Source: Siphonodentalium dalli (Eukaryota; Mollusca; Scaphopoda; Gadilida; Siphonodentaliidae). Taken from it: a stretch of 64,000 bases of DNA. The stretch's first letter is position 1, and every line of letters begins with the position of its first letter. A program made the translations under genes and the position numbers. Location: NCBI GenBank assembly GCA_032622095.1, contig CP136065.1:97783343-97847342 (forward strand), written 5' to 3'. Below the pieces are notes generated by a model. The model saw nothing but the letters and a program-made list of their open reading frames with translations, made no database searches and was not told the DNA's origin. Of this stretch, positions 48,401-52,280 are shown in pieces.

Positions 48401-48568
48401 ATACAAAAAACATTTCAATTATATATTCTTGGTATATTTGGCAACAAAGTTAAACTTTATCTTCATAATTTTAATCATGTTTCATTTCTTTTATTTCAGG
48501 TTAAGTTAGCCACTGGCAGTGCAGACTCTTTTGTGTCAGTATTTTCAACAACTTCAAAGAAAAGCTGA
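6357..48568 (+). CDS. RPTOR: RPTOR (Raptor, mTORC1 scaffold subunit), 3' part, 14 spliced exons
   Basis: Raptor recruits substrates with TOS motifs to mTORC1 and ties the kinase to Rag GTPases at the lysosome. The joined exons 6357-6431, 7620-7867, 9821-9927, 11451-11619, 24149-24362, 26326-26443, 28725-28849, 32744-32851, 33601-33707, 40618-40748, 41773-41859, 43642-43758, 44596-44725 and 48500-48568 total 1805 nt. They give 600 complete residues, a split first codon and a TGA stop. All introns are GT-AG and all phases fit. Recognisable blocks include RKMFDKGP, RLDDEIF, IWDWE, QALSDMLPLSRG, SGDVRIIRVWD, NGDVRFWDPR, ACGSVNQF and GQRIGAISCLAFHP, which match vertebrate Raptor in order as I recall it. 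The 5' half of the gene (caspase-like domain and armadillo repeats) is not in the window. The linker and acidic spacer diverge strongly, while the propeller is conserved. Family assignment is near certain; exact exon edges are by eye. Confidence 0.95.
6512..6612. repeat. Half-palindrome repeat (family P) in RPTOR intron 1
   Basis: It contains GGAAAGCTCTCC, GGCAACAAGCCATATTTCCG, ACTAAATCCTGAAAA and ACCCATAATTCTGCTGTGGT. Copies occur at 51108-51230 and as a nearly complete palindrome at 52281-52542. Confidence 0.7.
7620..7867 (+). CDS. RPTOR: RPTOR exon 2 (linker with AMPK-site motif, start of the conserved VWKVLL block)
   Basis: The acceptor TTCTTTTAG ends at 7619 and the donor GTAAGT starts at 7868. 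The exon covers residues 26-107. It contains KIRRVASSSSI at 7703-7735, which aligns with the human segment around Ser792 and fits the AMPK consensus: hydrophobic at -5, Arg at -4 and -3, hydrophobic at +4. The candidate serine is residue 59, codon 7721-7723. Then come NNVYMSVWKVLLQL and a VDPNADVVSL stretch, matching the last helical repeat of the Raptor solenoid. The exon ends in phase 0 after NSVRTR. It is well supported by similarity and by splice phase on both sides. Confidence 0.93.
7964..8009 (+). repeat. Head fragment of the ACTAGCTGAT repeat
   Basis: It reads ACTAGCTGATGTGCCCGACT then GACGGACCGAAACATGCCTA. It stops abruptly where the next element begins; the matching body resumes near 9131. 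Confidence 0.65.
8010..8939. mobile_element. Possible hAT-like non-autonomous element
   Basis: The left end TAGTGTTGTGCGGTTAACCG and right end CAGTCGGGCACTACTA are partly inverted copies (about 12 of 20 positions). The left end is followed by a cluster of CGGTT, ACCGA and CGACCGAC motifs. No target duplication is recognisable and no transposase is seen. It interrupts the surrounding ACTAGCTGAT repeat. Confidence 0.4.
9131..9385 (+). repeat. Body and tail of the ACTAGCTGAT repeat
   Basis: Two copies of the GATCAAAGTAGSCCTACATA unit are followed by AAGCAGTTTTCGAG, an ACACAC/GACAGACAGA tract and AAGTTCCAAAATAGATAG. The layout is the same as at 660-1216. Confidence 0.7.
9821..9927 (+). CDS. RPTOR: RPTOR exon 3 (phosphorylated Ser-Pro linker)
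   Basis: The acceptor TATTCCAG ends at 9820 and the donor GTATGT starts at 9928. The exon covers residues 108-142 plus two bases of a split Gly. It is very Ser-rich and contains RSAPSSPSNKPP (codons 9875-9910), which lines up with the human QSAPASPTNKG segment carrying Ser859 and the mTOR-dependent Ser863. The equivalent serines are codons 9878-9880 and 9890-9892 (residues 127 and 131). The split Gly plus the first codon of the next exon rebuild GSPP, the equivalent of human Ser877. Confidence 0.9.
10035..10608 (+). repeat. Pair of 80-bp direct repeats in RPTOR intron 3
   Basis: Segments at about 10035-10115 and 10515-10608 share a C-run, then GCCATTTGTTGAA or GCCGTTTGTTGAA, then GAACGTTTCCCACCAAT and AATAGGAATC. 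Between them is a segment with TTTCGTTCAGGGGGAGG and CCCCTCCATCCCCAAATGG. No gene is visible. Confidence 0.55.
11451..11619 (+). CDS. RPTOR: RPTOR exon 4 (linker ending in RKMFDKGP)
   Basis: The acceptor TTTTTTTCAG ends at 11450 and the donor GTAAGT starts at 11620. The first base completes a Gly, then residues 144-199 follow. It starts SPPQNNPF, has many Ser and Thr, and ends in RNRKMFDKGPNV. RKMFDKGP is almost invariant in animal Raptor and anchors the alignment. A serine equivalent to human Ser877 is codon 11452-11454. The exon ends in phase 0 and is followed by the largest intron, 12.5 kb. Confidence 0.93.
12760..13245. repeat. Inverted-repeat element with TCCTGCTAATTTGCTATGAT arms
   Basis: The left arm at 12765-12812 contains GGTCCTGCTAATTTGCTATG and ATGTTGGTGGG. 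The right arm at 13133-13232 holds three tandem inverted copies of the same motif. No coding frame is seen. Confidence 0.6.
13826..13967 (+). repeat. Tandem duplication, 72-bp period, two copies
   Basis: The unit beginning TCATAGCTCATGTTTGAATT starts at 13826 and again at 13898. The two copies differ at only a few bases, suggesting a fairly recent duplication. Confidence 0.9.
14812..14917. mobile_element. Minimal TTAA-bounded MITE (family C), 106 bp
   Basis: It is bounded by TTAA at 14812-14815 and 14914-14917. The ends TTAACCTCTTCACTGCTGG and CCAGCCAAGAGGTTAA are inverted repeats. The same ends occur at 26712-26982 and 42108-42433, so this is a short internal-deletion form. Confidence 0.85.
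15255..15690 (+). repeat. TAGCTCACCTGAG repeat
   Basis: The head TAGCTCACCTGAGACAAAGT is followed by a GTCCGTCC-rich stretch and GTCAACAATTTTTTAAACAT. Units of about 130 bp then follow with CATATTTGGTGTGGATGTTC, GATTTGTTCAAATGAGGTCA and GGGCCATAACTC. I associate this family with bivalve genomes (from memory). Confidence 0.75.
16100..16745 (+). repeat. Second TAGCTCACCTGAG-type repeat
   Basis: The head AAGCTCACCTGAGACGAAGC is followed by GTCAACAATTTTTTTAACAT and several units with TGTTCAAATGAGGTCA, TATTTGGTATGAAGGG and GGGCCATAACT. It lies in the same orientation as the copy at 15255 and is more divergent. Confidence 0.7.
16813..19380. mobile_element. 2.57-kb terminal-inverted-repeat element with ACCGCGG-rich ends
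   Basis: The outer ends are inverted copies: TACAGCTATGCTCTCAGTAA at the left and TTACTTTGAGCATAGCTGTA at the right. The match runs about 39 bp with few differences, to ACCTGTTTAACGAGG. Immediately inside both ends (about 16858-17065 and 19100-19330) lie dense arrays of short motifs built on ACCGCGGT and GTAACGG, strikingly CpG-rich against the AT-rich flanks. The outer TA could be a 2-bp target duplication. The core (17090-19080) has no frame above about 100 codons and nothing recognisable, so the element looks non-autonomous. Confidence 0.75.
19611..19669 (+). repeat. Tandem repeat, 20-bp unit, three copies
   Basis: Units starting GGTAATTTCAAGGTAGATTT lie at 19611, 19631 and 19651. Confidence 0.95.
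20408..20431 (+). repeat. Poly-G tract (24 G)
   Basis: An uninterrupted G run within intron 4. It could form G-quadruplex or triplex structure in single-stranded form. Confidence 0.95.
20573..21095. mobile_element. TTAA-type element with about 45-bp imperfect inverted ends
   Basis: The left end TTAACCCTTTCATACAGGGC continues TCAAAATGT, GTTTCTGGGTGACAAG. The right end, complemented, reads CAGGGCTTGAAATGT, GTTTCTGCTTGTCACAGG. The right TTAA is not intact because a family B foldback copy abuts it at 21096. Confidence 0.6.
21096..21320. mobile_element. Family B foldback element copy
   Basis: The left end CTTTCATAATGGGAGCTGCA and right end CCAGTCATGGAAGGGTTGAA are degenerate family B termini. 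Inside are CTCACATATATAAGAGAATG, GCCAATGTATTCTCTTC and CTCGCATATATAAGAGAATG, which can pair as hairpins. Confidence 0.75.
21882..22023. repeat. Imperfect palindrome, 142 bp
   Basis: The arms GATCTCACATGAG, CTATTTTATACG, AATTTATCAACCGAG read inverted as GAGGTTGATAAATTACGT, ATAAAATAGG, GTGTGAGAT. The centre carries TTGAGCCGAGGTTTACCGAG. This is probably one end or a folded copy of a repeat that continues to about 22210. Confidence 0.7.
22478..22868. mobile_element. Family A inverted-repeat element copy
   Basis: The left arm (GATCTATCTCTTCC, GATATAAAATAGTAAATATG, CGAAGACCCCAGTCTGGAAA) is repeated inverted in the right arm (CCATTTCCAGACAGGTGTCT, CCAATATTTTATCCCCTGGT, AAGACCATCTTTA). No coding capacity is visible. 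Confidence 0.7.
23045..23240. mobile_element. Family B foldback element copy, left end missing
   Basis: It holds CCTGTGCCAGTGCATTCTCT, GGCCAATGCATTCTCTTATA and GGCACAGGGCTTCAGC. It ends TCCAGTCATGGAAGGGTT. The left TTAA terminus is not recognisable. Confidence 0.7.
23575..24110 (+). repeat. TTCGGATGATAACTTTAG repeat array before exon 5
   Basis: Three related units carry TTCGGATGATCACTTTAG or CTGGATGATAACTTTA, GGTTTAATCACAAGAAAACA, CAAGTTCAAATATTGGGTTG and GAGTTATAGCCCTTGTTGGA. They are related to 5745-6060, 41068-41310 and 42434-42780. The array ends only about 40 bp before the exon at 24149. Confidence 0.65.
24149..24362 (+). CDS. RPTOR: RPTOR exon 5 (acidic spacer and helical segment before the propeller)
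   Basis: The acceptor TTTCTTACAG ends at 24148 and the donor GTTAGT starts at 24363. The exon gives residues 200-270 plus one base of a split Gly. It contains EFFQWSSRLFLRPAE, matching the vertebrate FCDWSARYFAQ block, then an acidic run EQDDEEDSES, then YRYYRNAKVRNEAKG, matching the REWRYLRNTRVRKQA helix. Similarity is patchy but in the right order and at the right spacing. Confidence 0.9.
24430..24955 (+). repeat. TAGTCGAGTTTTT repeat
   Basis: It opens with TAGTCGAGTTTTTCAAAAAC, a short hairpin, followed by GGCGGGCGGGCGGACC. It has two units with TTAGCGCGATAACTCRMGCA and CAACAATATTTGGTATATGA and ends AACTCGACAAAAGCATCTTA. A degenerate relative is at 49125-49625. Confidence 0.75.
25563..25690. 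repeat. Single arm of a family A element
   Basis: It contains AGTGTATCTCTTCC, CCAGGGTATAAGATAATAAA and CGAAGACACCTGTCCAGAAA, ending ATCAATTAATATTGATTTTA. It matches the left arm of 1771-2299. Confidence 0.65.
25870..26278 (+). repeat. ACTAG-headed repeat with (CA)n tail and TTTTATATAAGTAGAT end
   Basis: The head TAGAATACTAGGGGATTGCC carries a small hairpin around CATCACAATGACGGGTG. The tail is ACACACACAGACAAAC followed by TTTTATATAAGTAGATA. The head/tail layout recalls the ACTAGCTGAT family at 660-1216 but the body is different. Confidence 0.6.
26326..26443 (+). CDS. RPTOR: RPTOR exon 6 (first WD40 blade)
   Basis: The acceptor TTGTTTCAG ends at 26325 and the donor GTTAGT starts at 26444. 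The split Gly is followed by residues 272-309, FNRLDDEIFVNKNSGIPTN and onward. This aligns with the vertebrate RLDDQIFLNRNPGVPSV entry into the propeller. It ends with two bases (AG) that join the T of the next exon to give Ser in a VSIWDWE strand. Confidence 0.93.
26555..26696. repeat. Chimaeric junction: family B left end fused to hAT-like MITE right arm
   Basis: Bases 26555-26603 carry CCATTCATGACTGGAGCTCC and GCCAATGCATTCTTTTATAT, a family B left end. At about 26604 this switches to GATAGCGTCACTAAATTCAC, GGGGACCTCATTCTGCC and CACACTATTTCAAGGCTTGC, the right arm of the 53192-53603 family. Two truncated elements are joined without their other halves. Confidence 0.65.
26712..26982. mobile_element. 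TTAA-bounded MITE (family C), 271 bp
   Basis: It is bounded by TTAA at 26712-26715 and 26979-26982. The ends TTAACCTCTTCGTTGC and CAGCGAAGAGGTTAA are inverted. The body is the reverse complement of 42108-42433, sharing ACCATAAAACTGACTCAG and ACACTGTTTGAAACTT. Confidence 0.9.
26995..27400. repeat. Inverted pair around GTGAAATCGGTAGGGATAG
   Basis: The left arm near 27012-27055 and right arm near 27330-27383 share GTGAAATCGGTAGGGATAG and flanking GATGTAA in opposite orientations, about 300 bp apart. This is probably a small inverted-repeat element of unknown type. Confidence 0.5.
27571..28570. mobile_element. hAT-like non-autonomous element, 1000 bp
   Basis: The termini TAGAGCTGAAACGG and CCGTTTCAGCTCTA are perfect 14-bp inverted repeats. 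The flanks GTGACAAG (27563-27570) and GTGATGAG (28571-28578) look like a diverged 8-bp target duplication, the size typical of hAT elements. Each end carries a cluster of ACCGGTTA and CCGGATAAC motifs in both orientations. The core holds only an 84-codon frame with no recognised domain. Confidence 0.8.
28686..28701. repeat. Solo terminus GTACAGTACCCCTTTAA
   Basis: It matches the right end of the TTAA-bounded element at 56430-57081 (GTACAGTACCCCTTTAA). The rest of the element is not recognisable upstream. It sits 23 bp before RPTOR exon 7. Confidence 0.5.
28725..28849 (+). CDS. RPTOR: RPTOR exon 7 (WD40 blade)
   Basis: The acceptor TATTGCAG ends at 28724 and the donor GTAAGA starts at 28850. 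Residues 311-351 begin IWDWEQGAKLNCF, the Raptor counterpart of CFWDWEKGEKLDYF, and end LLLCGT before a split Asp. A repeat terminus (28686-28701) lies only 23 bp upstream of the exon, within the likely branch-point and polypyrimidine zone. Confidence 0.95.
28943..30903. mobile_element. Possible 1.96-kb inverted-repeat element in RPTOR intron 7
   Basis: The left end AGGCGACAGCAATTTAATTG continues CTTGGTTTACGAAC. The right end is GTTTGTAAACCAAGTCATTA then AATTGCGGTGGCCT, an inverted match over about 35 bp. No target duplication is evident. The interior includes a segment (29530-29900) whose inverted copy lies at 54526-54905, and a tRNA-like stretch at 30215-30287. No long reading frame is present. 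Confidence 0.5.
30215..30287 (-). repeat. tRNA-like head of a SINE, minus strand
   Basis: Read on the minus strand it shows GAGATGTGGCGTACTGG (A-box-like) and CGGGGATCGCAACC (B-box-like), about 30 bp apart, with GTAGCCGAGATG before them. This spacing is that of a tRNA promoter, but there is no convincing cloverleaf, so a SINE head is more likely than a tRNA gene. Confidence 0.35.
31378..32524. mobile_element. hAT-like non-autonomous element, 1147 bp, perfect 8-bp target duplication
   Basis: The termini CAGGCCTCAGC and GCTGAGGCCTG are perfect 11-bp inverted repeats. They are flanked by GTTTGGCC at 31370-31377 and 32525-32532. Subterminal arrays are visible: AGGGAGACTTCAGG repeats at the left (31408-31470) and GGCGA/TCGCC motifs in both orientations at the right (32430-32508). 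A 23-bp tandem duplication with TCTTCAAAAAGTCCGACGCG is at 31977-32022. Frames are short; there is no transposase. Confidence 0.88.
32744..32851 (+). CDS. RPTOR: RPTOR exon 8 (WD40 blade with SDMLP motif)
   Basis: The acceptor CATTACAG ends at 32743 and the donor GTAAGT starts at 32852. The split Asp and residues 353-387 read DDGSIKIWKHP through QALSDMLPLSR. LSDMLP is shared with vertebrate Raptor (GLSDMLPTTRG). The exon ends after one base of a Gly codon. Confidence 0.95.
33601..33707 (+). CDS. RPTOR: RPTOR exon 9 (WD40 blade)
   Basis: The acceptor GGCTTTTTAG ends at 33600 and the donor GTACGT starts at 33708. The split Gly and residues 389-423 include NWDQESGNLLASGDVRIIRV and then WDAENELKVQ. 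Vertebrate Raptor has WEQETGLLMSSGDVRIVRIWD here. The exon ends in phase 0 and is followed by the 6.9-kb intron holding the DIRS-like element. Confidence 0.95.
34228..34390 (+). repeat. Left inverted terminal repeat of the DIRS-like element
   Basis: It is inverted relative to 39228-39390 and nearly identical over 163 bp, from TATCTTGCCCACTGAACTAT to GAAGTATTCGCCATATTT. It contains GTGTAATCACGTGATTTGTG, a small palindrome. Confidence 0.92.
35195..36960 (+). repeat. Three dispersed internal copies of a GGCGTAATTAGC segment
   Basis: Segments at about 35195-35330, 35655-35800 and 36800-36945 share GTTCCTCTAATTGGCGTAAT, TTAGCACTCGGRGCGATAGT, GCGGGTTGGGGCTACCCAT and CGAACCC. They are GC-rich compared with the flanks. 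Two of the copies are preceded by a TTTCGAGG-CCAAG stretch. They are internal duplications of the DIRS-like element or of something inserted in it. Confidence 0.75.
39068..39164 (+). repeat. Internal complementary region of the DIRS-like element
   Basis: Bases 39068-39109 are the reverse complement of the element's left outer edge. Bases 39106-39164 are the reverse complement of its right outer edge. Together they equal the predicted joint of a circular form. Confidence 0.92.
39228..39432 (-). repeat. Right inverted terminal repeat and outer edge of the DIRS-like element
   Basis: Bases 39228-39390 mirror the left ITR. Bases 39391-39432 form a distinct outer edge ending TTAGGAAAATATTGT. Confidence 0.92.
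39434..40047 (+). repeat. GGGGGTAT repeat between the two DIRS 3' ends
   Basis: It begins ATACCCCCACTTTCGAAGAA then ATGGGGGGTATACTGG. It has a (GTCC)n stretch and three units with ATAACTTTAACAAATATGAA and CCGATTTCAATAATTTTTGG. It ends GGTGGGGGTATGCTAGCAC and CACACCTCTTGTT. It has the same head, tail and unit type as 4838-5725. Confidence 0.75.
40048..40481 (+). mobile_element. 3' end of a second, older DIRS-like copy
   Basis: It repeats the order seen at 39020-39432: TCCTTGTGGCCCCCG, AAAATTCTATATTTTACCAT, an internal complementary region at 40087-40187, ACTCACGAGGAATGTC, then a right ITR ending AAAATATTGT at 40481. It is more diverged than the first copy and carries an inserted or unlike stretch (40240-40335). 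Its 5' part is missing. Confidence 0.8.
40618..40748 (+). CDS. RPTOR: RPTOR exon 10 (WD40 blade)
   Basis: The acceptor TATTCACAG ends at 40617 and the donor GTGAGA starts at 40749. Residues 424-466 run DIPTGADSCVTSLACDS and then LLIAGCGDGTVRLFDRR, closely matching vertebrate DIPTGADSCVTSLSCDS and GDGSIRVYDRR. The exon ends with TG, which joins T to give Cys in ECRVMT. The match across this exon alone would identify the gene. Confidence 0.97.
41068..41310 (+). repeat. TTCCGGATGATAACTTTAG repeat in RPTOR intron 10
   Basis: It opens ATATGCCCATTTTGAAAAAA, then GGGATGTATTATGTTATTGG, TTTCCGGATGATAACTTTAG and GGTCAAGTTCGAATTC. It ends TTTTGCCACACCCTAGCGAT. It is the intact counterpart of the interrupted copy at 42095-42780. 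Confidence 0.7.
41773..41859 (+). CDS. RPTOR: RPTOR exon 11 (WD40 blade)
   Basis: The acceptor TTTCATTTCAG ends at 41772 and the donor GTAATT starts at 41860. Residues 468-495 read RVMTLREHNGWVIKVHLQ followed by NGAEGKIISS, equivalent to RVMTYREHTAWVVKASLQ. It ends AG and joins T to give Ser. Confidence 0.95.
42108..42433. mobile_element. TTAA-bounded MITE (family C), 326 bp, nested in another repeat
   Basis: It is bounded by TTAA at 42108-42111 and 42430-42433. The ends are TTAACCTCTTGACTGCC and CAGCCAAGAGGTTAA. The surrounding repeat reads TATACACCCGTTTT before it and AAAAAATGGGATGTCGTATG after it, which would be contiguous in an uninterrupted copy such as 41068-41310. It is therefore an insertion into a pre-existing repeat. 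Confidence 0.92.
42434..42780 (+). repeat. Remainder of the TTCCGGATGATAAC repeat after the MITE
   Basis: It continues GGGATGTCGTATGTTATTGG, AATACAGGTCAAGTTC, TTTCCGGGTTATCGGGAT and ATAACTTTAGTAAGTCTGAA. It ends TTTTGCCACTCCCTAGCAAT, like 41068-41310. Confidence 0.7.
43642..43758 (+). CDS. RPTOR: RPTOR exon 12 (WD40 blade, NGDVRFWDPR)
   Basis: The acceptor ACTATTACAG ends at 43641 and the donor GTGAGT starts at 43759. Residues 497-534 contain LNGDVRFWDPRFTESI and DVHQHADVIA, matching vertebrate VNGDVRIFDPRMPESV and DIHPQADLIA. The split Cys at the end rebuilds ACGSVNQF. Confidence 0.96.
44596..44725 (+). CDS. RPTOR: RPTOR exon 13 (penultimate WD40 segment)
   Basis: The acceptor TTTTTTTCAG ends at 44595 and the donor GTAATG starts at 44726. 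Residues 536-578 run GSVNQFVNIYNQSGDS and then IKYHEGFLGQRIGAISCLAF with HPYK, nearly identical to the vertebrate block ending GQRVGAISCLAFHPHW. It ends in phase 0. Confidence 0.97.
44985..46410 (+). repeat. TAGCTCAACTTACTTTG repeat with 163-bp internal tandem array
   Basis: The head TAGCTCAACTTACTTTGTAA, a palindrome-like start with GTTTGAGCTATTGCCATGGG, is followed by GTCCGTCAACAATTTC. About seven units of 155-169 bp then follow with GGCTACAGGTCGTA, GATCATCATGAAATTTGTCA, GACATGTAGATGGGAACGAG and AACATGGCCGCCAGCAGCCA. The array resumes at 47231 after an insertion. Related arrays are at 53650-54525 and 58405-59715. Confidence 0.8.
46411..47230. mobile_element. 820-bp hAT-like element inserted in the CATGGCCGCC array
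   Basis: The left end CAGACCTGTTAACCTCAC and right end GAGGGTTAACAGGGCTA are inverted repeats. The host unit ATGGGAACGAGTC is interrupted, with ATGGGGAA left of the insertion and ATGGGAAC right of it, a plausible imperfect target duplication. CCGGGAG motifs cluster at both ends. There is no transposase frame. Confidence 0.75.
47231..47830 (+). repeat. Continuation of the CATGGCCGCC array
   Basis: Units with AACATGGCCGCCAGCAGCCA, CTTGGATTTTACTCTTTG and GGCACACCCTACAG recur with lower similarity. The array fades out near 47830. RPTOR intron 13 from there to 48499 shows nothing recognisable. Confidence 0.75.
48500..48568 (+). CDS. RPTOR: RPTOR terminal coding exon with TGA stop
   Basis: The acceptor TTTATTTCAG ends at 48499. 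Residues 579-600 are VKLATGSADSFVSVFSTT and SKKS, then TGA at 48566-48568. The strand corresponds to the vertebrate HLAVGSNDYYISVYS segment, and the tail is Ser/Lys-rich where vertebrates have a short basic end. The predicted C-terminus is the same length as in vertebrates within a residue or two. Confidence 0.93.
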   Translation, partial: VKLATGSADSFVSVFSTTSKKS

Positions 48569-49124
48569 CACCAGTGATTCTTTAGTAAATTCATTTAGTT
48601 ATCATGAAATTCTAATATATCTTGCTGTGTCTTCTATCAAAATGATTTATTATTAATTACTTCTGAGTGCTAAGCTCATATACCAAATTCGCATTGATCT
48701 TCAAACCAAGGGCAAATTGGTCAGTGGCTGATCCTTGAGTGATTATTGCTAAAGGAGACTATTGAGGTACATTTTCTAGTATCAAGAAAAATATGCACTA
48801 AATGCATATTCTTTTGTTTGAGAAATACAGGTTTAGAATGTAAAATATGATTTTAAACTTCAGGAACTCCAAAAATCAGATGATGCAGGTAATTGTCAGA
48901 CGTTCTCGATTATCAATAATAATGGCTCATATTTATCCATATACAAAAAACCATGCCAACAGTCATTCAGGTGACTTTATGTAGCTAACAGTGACTGATG
49001 TTAGAAGTTGTCGATCGAAACTTGTCTCATTATTACAAATTCCTAACCCATAATAATTTGTTTTTTGGGGTGTAAAATATTCACATTTCAATGCATAACA
49101 GTTTGTATAATTGATTTTTAACAT

Positions 49125-49625
49125 TTTTAGTCAAGTTTTTTTCGATTTTATAATTTGGCGAGGGATGGTTGGCAGGCGGGCTTCAGCCCTGATCCTCTAT
49201 AACTATAACTATTTTGACTCTGTGAGTTTAATACCATGTGCAACATCTGCCCACAGGAAATCAGGGCCCACTCACCTTTCTTATGGTTCATGTTTCTATT
49301 TATAACAATTTTATGGCCGTTAGCACAATAACTTGAACAAACATCAAATGATTACTTTATTCTTATTTAGTATATGGATCCTAAACAATATCCAATTTTT
49401 TTTTACCTGACTTATGGCCATTAGTTTGTCTATTCTAGCAATTTTAAGGCCCTTGGCGCGATAACTTGAACAACGCCAACCAACTTGATCAATATTTGGT
49501 ATATGGATCTTTCACAACAATATCCCGAAACAAATGCCAACCAATTTAAAATACTTTTCTGACAGATTATCTCTTTCAAGCACAAAAACTTGACCGTGCC
49601 ATCTTCGATGCACAGCCCTTGTATT
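49125..49625 (+). repeat. Degenerate TAGTCGAG-type repeat
   Basis: The head TTTTTAGTCAAGTTTTTTTC is followed by GGCGAGGGATGGTTGGCAGG. It has units with GCGCGATAACTTGAAC and AATATTTGGTATATGGATC and ends CTTGACCGTGCCATCTTCGA. It is the same family as 24430-24955. Confidence 0.65.
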
Positions 49626-50268
49626 GTCTAAGCATTGCCCTTGGTTTGTTATCTTAAGCTTTTATGACATTGAATGTGCCATTCTCGTTCAGTTGGTGTT
49701 TTTAGTGCTAATTCTATTGCTATGTTAGCAATTGTGCTATTTCCGAGTTGTATTCAGCCTTAATGCACAGTGTGCCTAATTGCAGCGATGGTTTATTCAT
49801 TCCATATTCAGTGGTTTAAAATATAGTAAATTTTATTTAAAGATCCATGGTCCAATTTGACACCCTTAAATTACTATTTCTTGGGCTTTTAGAGTAAAAA
49901 AAAAAATTCTAAGTCAAGGATAAGTCACCTTACAAAGCTCAGCGGTATCAAATTTTGATTTTTGAAATCTATTAATTTTATCCACCTCGTAATTTTGTTA
50001 ACCATGCAAAAACTCTACTGCATTTTGAAATATATATATATATATGGATATGTGCGAACACAATCACAATATTTGGAGAGGTCATGCAAGGTCATAGTTC
50101 AACATGGCTTTGGTGATTCATTCCAGTTCAATCCAGACATAACCATGTATGGAATTTGTCAATCACACATGCTCACCATTCAAATTGCCATGAAAAACCA
50201 TTATTCTGTAACTAGTTTGGTAATTATGATACTGATTACTGTACTTGATATTGTGAGTATTTATTGGT

Positions 50269-50274
50269 AATAAA
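50269..50274 (+). promoter_or_regulatory. Candidate polyadenylation hexamer AATAAA
   Basis: The first canonical AATAAA downstream of the RPTOR stop codon, 1.7 kb away. It is not known to be used. Confidence 0.2.
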
Positions 50275-51107
50275 CCAATTTTTATCACTAGAGTGGATTT
50301 TTGAGATATACTGTTGTTGTAACGATAATACGGGGACCATTGAATCAGATCGTGGATCTTTAAAAGTTGGTATATGTTAATAACTGTATAACACAGGCTC
50401 TGTGAGCTTCTGATGAATCAATATAATTTACGGTGGCAGTCGCATAATTAATTTGCTCACCCTCACATAGATCTCAATTCCTCACAGCTGGAAATGTTCA
50501 TAACTTGTTTCCATGGATTTGCATTTATACATTAAAGAATGTAGCTCACGCTCGACTGATAAAAATGGATCAACATTATAACCACCAAATATTAGAAAAT
50601 AATTTAGAATCACTATTTAACAATCAGGTATTTATATAGTAATAATTGAATGATATCACACTTCTGGATGACAAACGCTCTTCTGATGAATTCATGCAAA
50701 CATGTGTATGGTATGCTATTTTATTTGGCTTCAGACAGGCCAATAGATTGGCAGGATTGTAGTACATGTAACAGTGTACCATGTCATCTCCAACCATTTT
50801 TGCTACTCCTAAAATTCATATGACAAATGAACCAGAATCATAGAAAAAACTTCATGCCATATGCTATAATTTTTCCCAGTGATTTGGTTGTTTTCCAAAA
50901 GTTTGGATATATCATCATGTCACATTTGATCCATGAGGCAAAATGATCATGTCATTGATTCTTGTTGAATTCATCCAAATATTACTTCGCTTTTCGTAAG
51001 TCCTATGAAATTTAAGGCTCACCCATATGTTTGTGTTTAGCGATATACAGTGAATACTGAAGTATTCAAAACGTTCAATAAAAAATTGTCCCATCCTTGG
51101 GCAATGC

Positions 51108-51230
51108 AGACTGATTGCCGAGAGCTTTCCGATGAATGGCAACAAGCCATATTTACGACTAAATCCTGAAAAATTACCCATAATTCTGCTGTGGTTAAGT
51201 GGTCAATTACTTTGGGCATTACTGTATTTC
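51108..51230. repeat. Family P half-palindrome copy
   Basis: It shares GAGAGCTTTCCGATGAATGG, CAACAAGCCATATTTACGAC and ACCCATAATTCTGCTGTGGT with 6512-6612 and 52281-52542. Confidence 0.7.
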
Positions 51231-51641
51231 GCATACAGTATTCATGTTATTGAGCCTGTTAAGGGTAATATTTATTAGCAGCACATCTTCAAATCACCAT
51301 TTTGTGTTAGTAAGCTTTTCAAAATCAAATCATTTTCATATGACATGTGATCGAGGACTCTGGCATAGGCAAAATAATACATACTGAACCATGATGTGCA
51401 TTATTAAGGTTACACTTTACCCATGTTCATAGTTGTGTTACGCAAGAACATAAATAGAAGTGATCAAAATATATCGCTTCAAACTTTATACGAGTTGTCC
51501 AGAGAGTAAAATTTGAATTTACAAATTCAATGCCCCAATCAGCTTATTTGAGGATTCACAGGATACTTTATAGATGAGACAACACACATCAGTTGACAAA
51601 TTCAAATAAATTGTTTGAAGATTCAAATGAGCAATTTATAT

Positions 51642-51890
51642 TTAACCCTTCCATGACTTGAGTTTCCTGAAATTTTGCGAAACCCCAGTGCCAATGTATT
51701 CTCTTATATATGCGAGTCTCCCAAAGGGAGCAATACATTATCCTAACAATATTTACCTTGACCTTGTAAGCCAGTGCATTCTCTTATATATGCGAGGCTC
51801 CCTATTGGAAACTCGCATATATATTAAGAGATGCACTGGCACAGGATCTTTAATGCTGCACCAGCACAGCTCCCGTCATGAAAGAGTTAA
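51642..51890. mobile_element. TTAA-bounded foldback element (family B), 249 bp
   Basis: It is bounded by TTAA at 51642-51645 and 51887-51890. The ends TTAACCCTTCCATGACTTGA and CTCCCGTCATGAAAGAGTTA are inverted. Inside are CCAATGTATTCTCTTATATA, CCAGTGCATTCTCTTATATA and an inverted CGCATATATATTAAGAGATG, giving hairpins. Confidence 0.88.
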
Positions 51891-52280
51891 ATAACGGTTG
51901 GTTTAAACATATTTTCTTACCAAATAACCCGCTAAAAGGATCAAGGCACAAGTTTTTAAATAGCTGTTAACATATTAAAGAACTGGTAAGTGTAGCTCCT
52001 CTCTGTCGATAGTCAGGTTTTGTCACACGTACTTGTAACTTGTAACATGTGTTGTCCTTACCAATGAAGGTGACTTGACCATTTCACCTTCATGTACATG
52101 GTCATTCCGTTTAGAAGTTTTGTGACCAATGTGTTGTTTATGGAACTTGTAGCAAAGAGGAATAATCCAATCTTTTACTGTAATAATTTAACAAGCCACT
52201 AATGCTATGCAGCCATTGGGAGAATGAGATTTGCCTGCAAGTAAAGATCTTATTTTGATTGAAGCCAATTAAGTATACAG

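Larger units (their letters stand above)
48569..50274 (+). other. RPTOR 3' UTR candidate region; first AATAAA at 50269
   Basis: No AATAAA is visible close after the stop. The first canonical hexamer I find on the + strand is 50269-50274. The interval contains a degenerate TCGAG-type repeat (49125-49625), so either the UTR is long and includes a repeat or a variant signal nearer the stop is used. The end of the transcript is not determined. Confidence 0.3.
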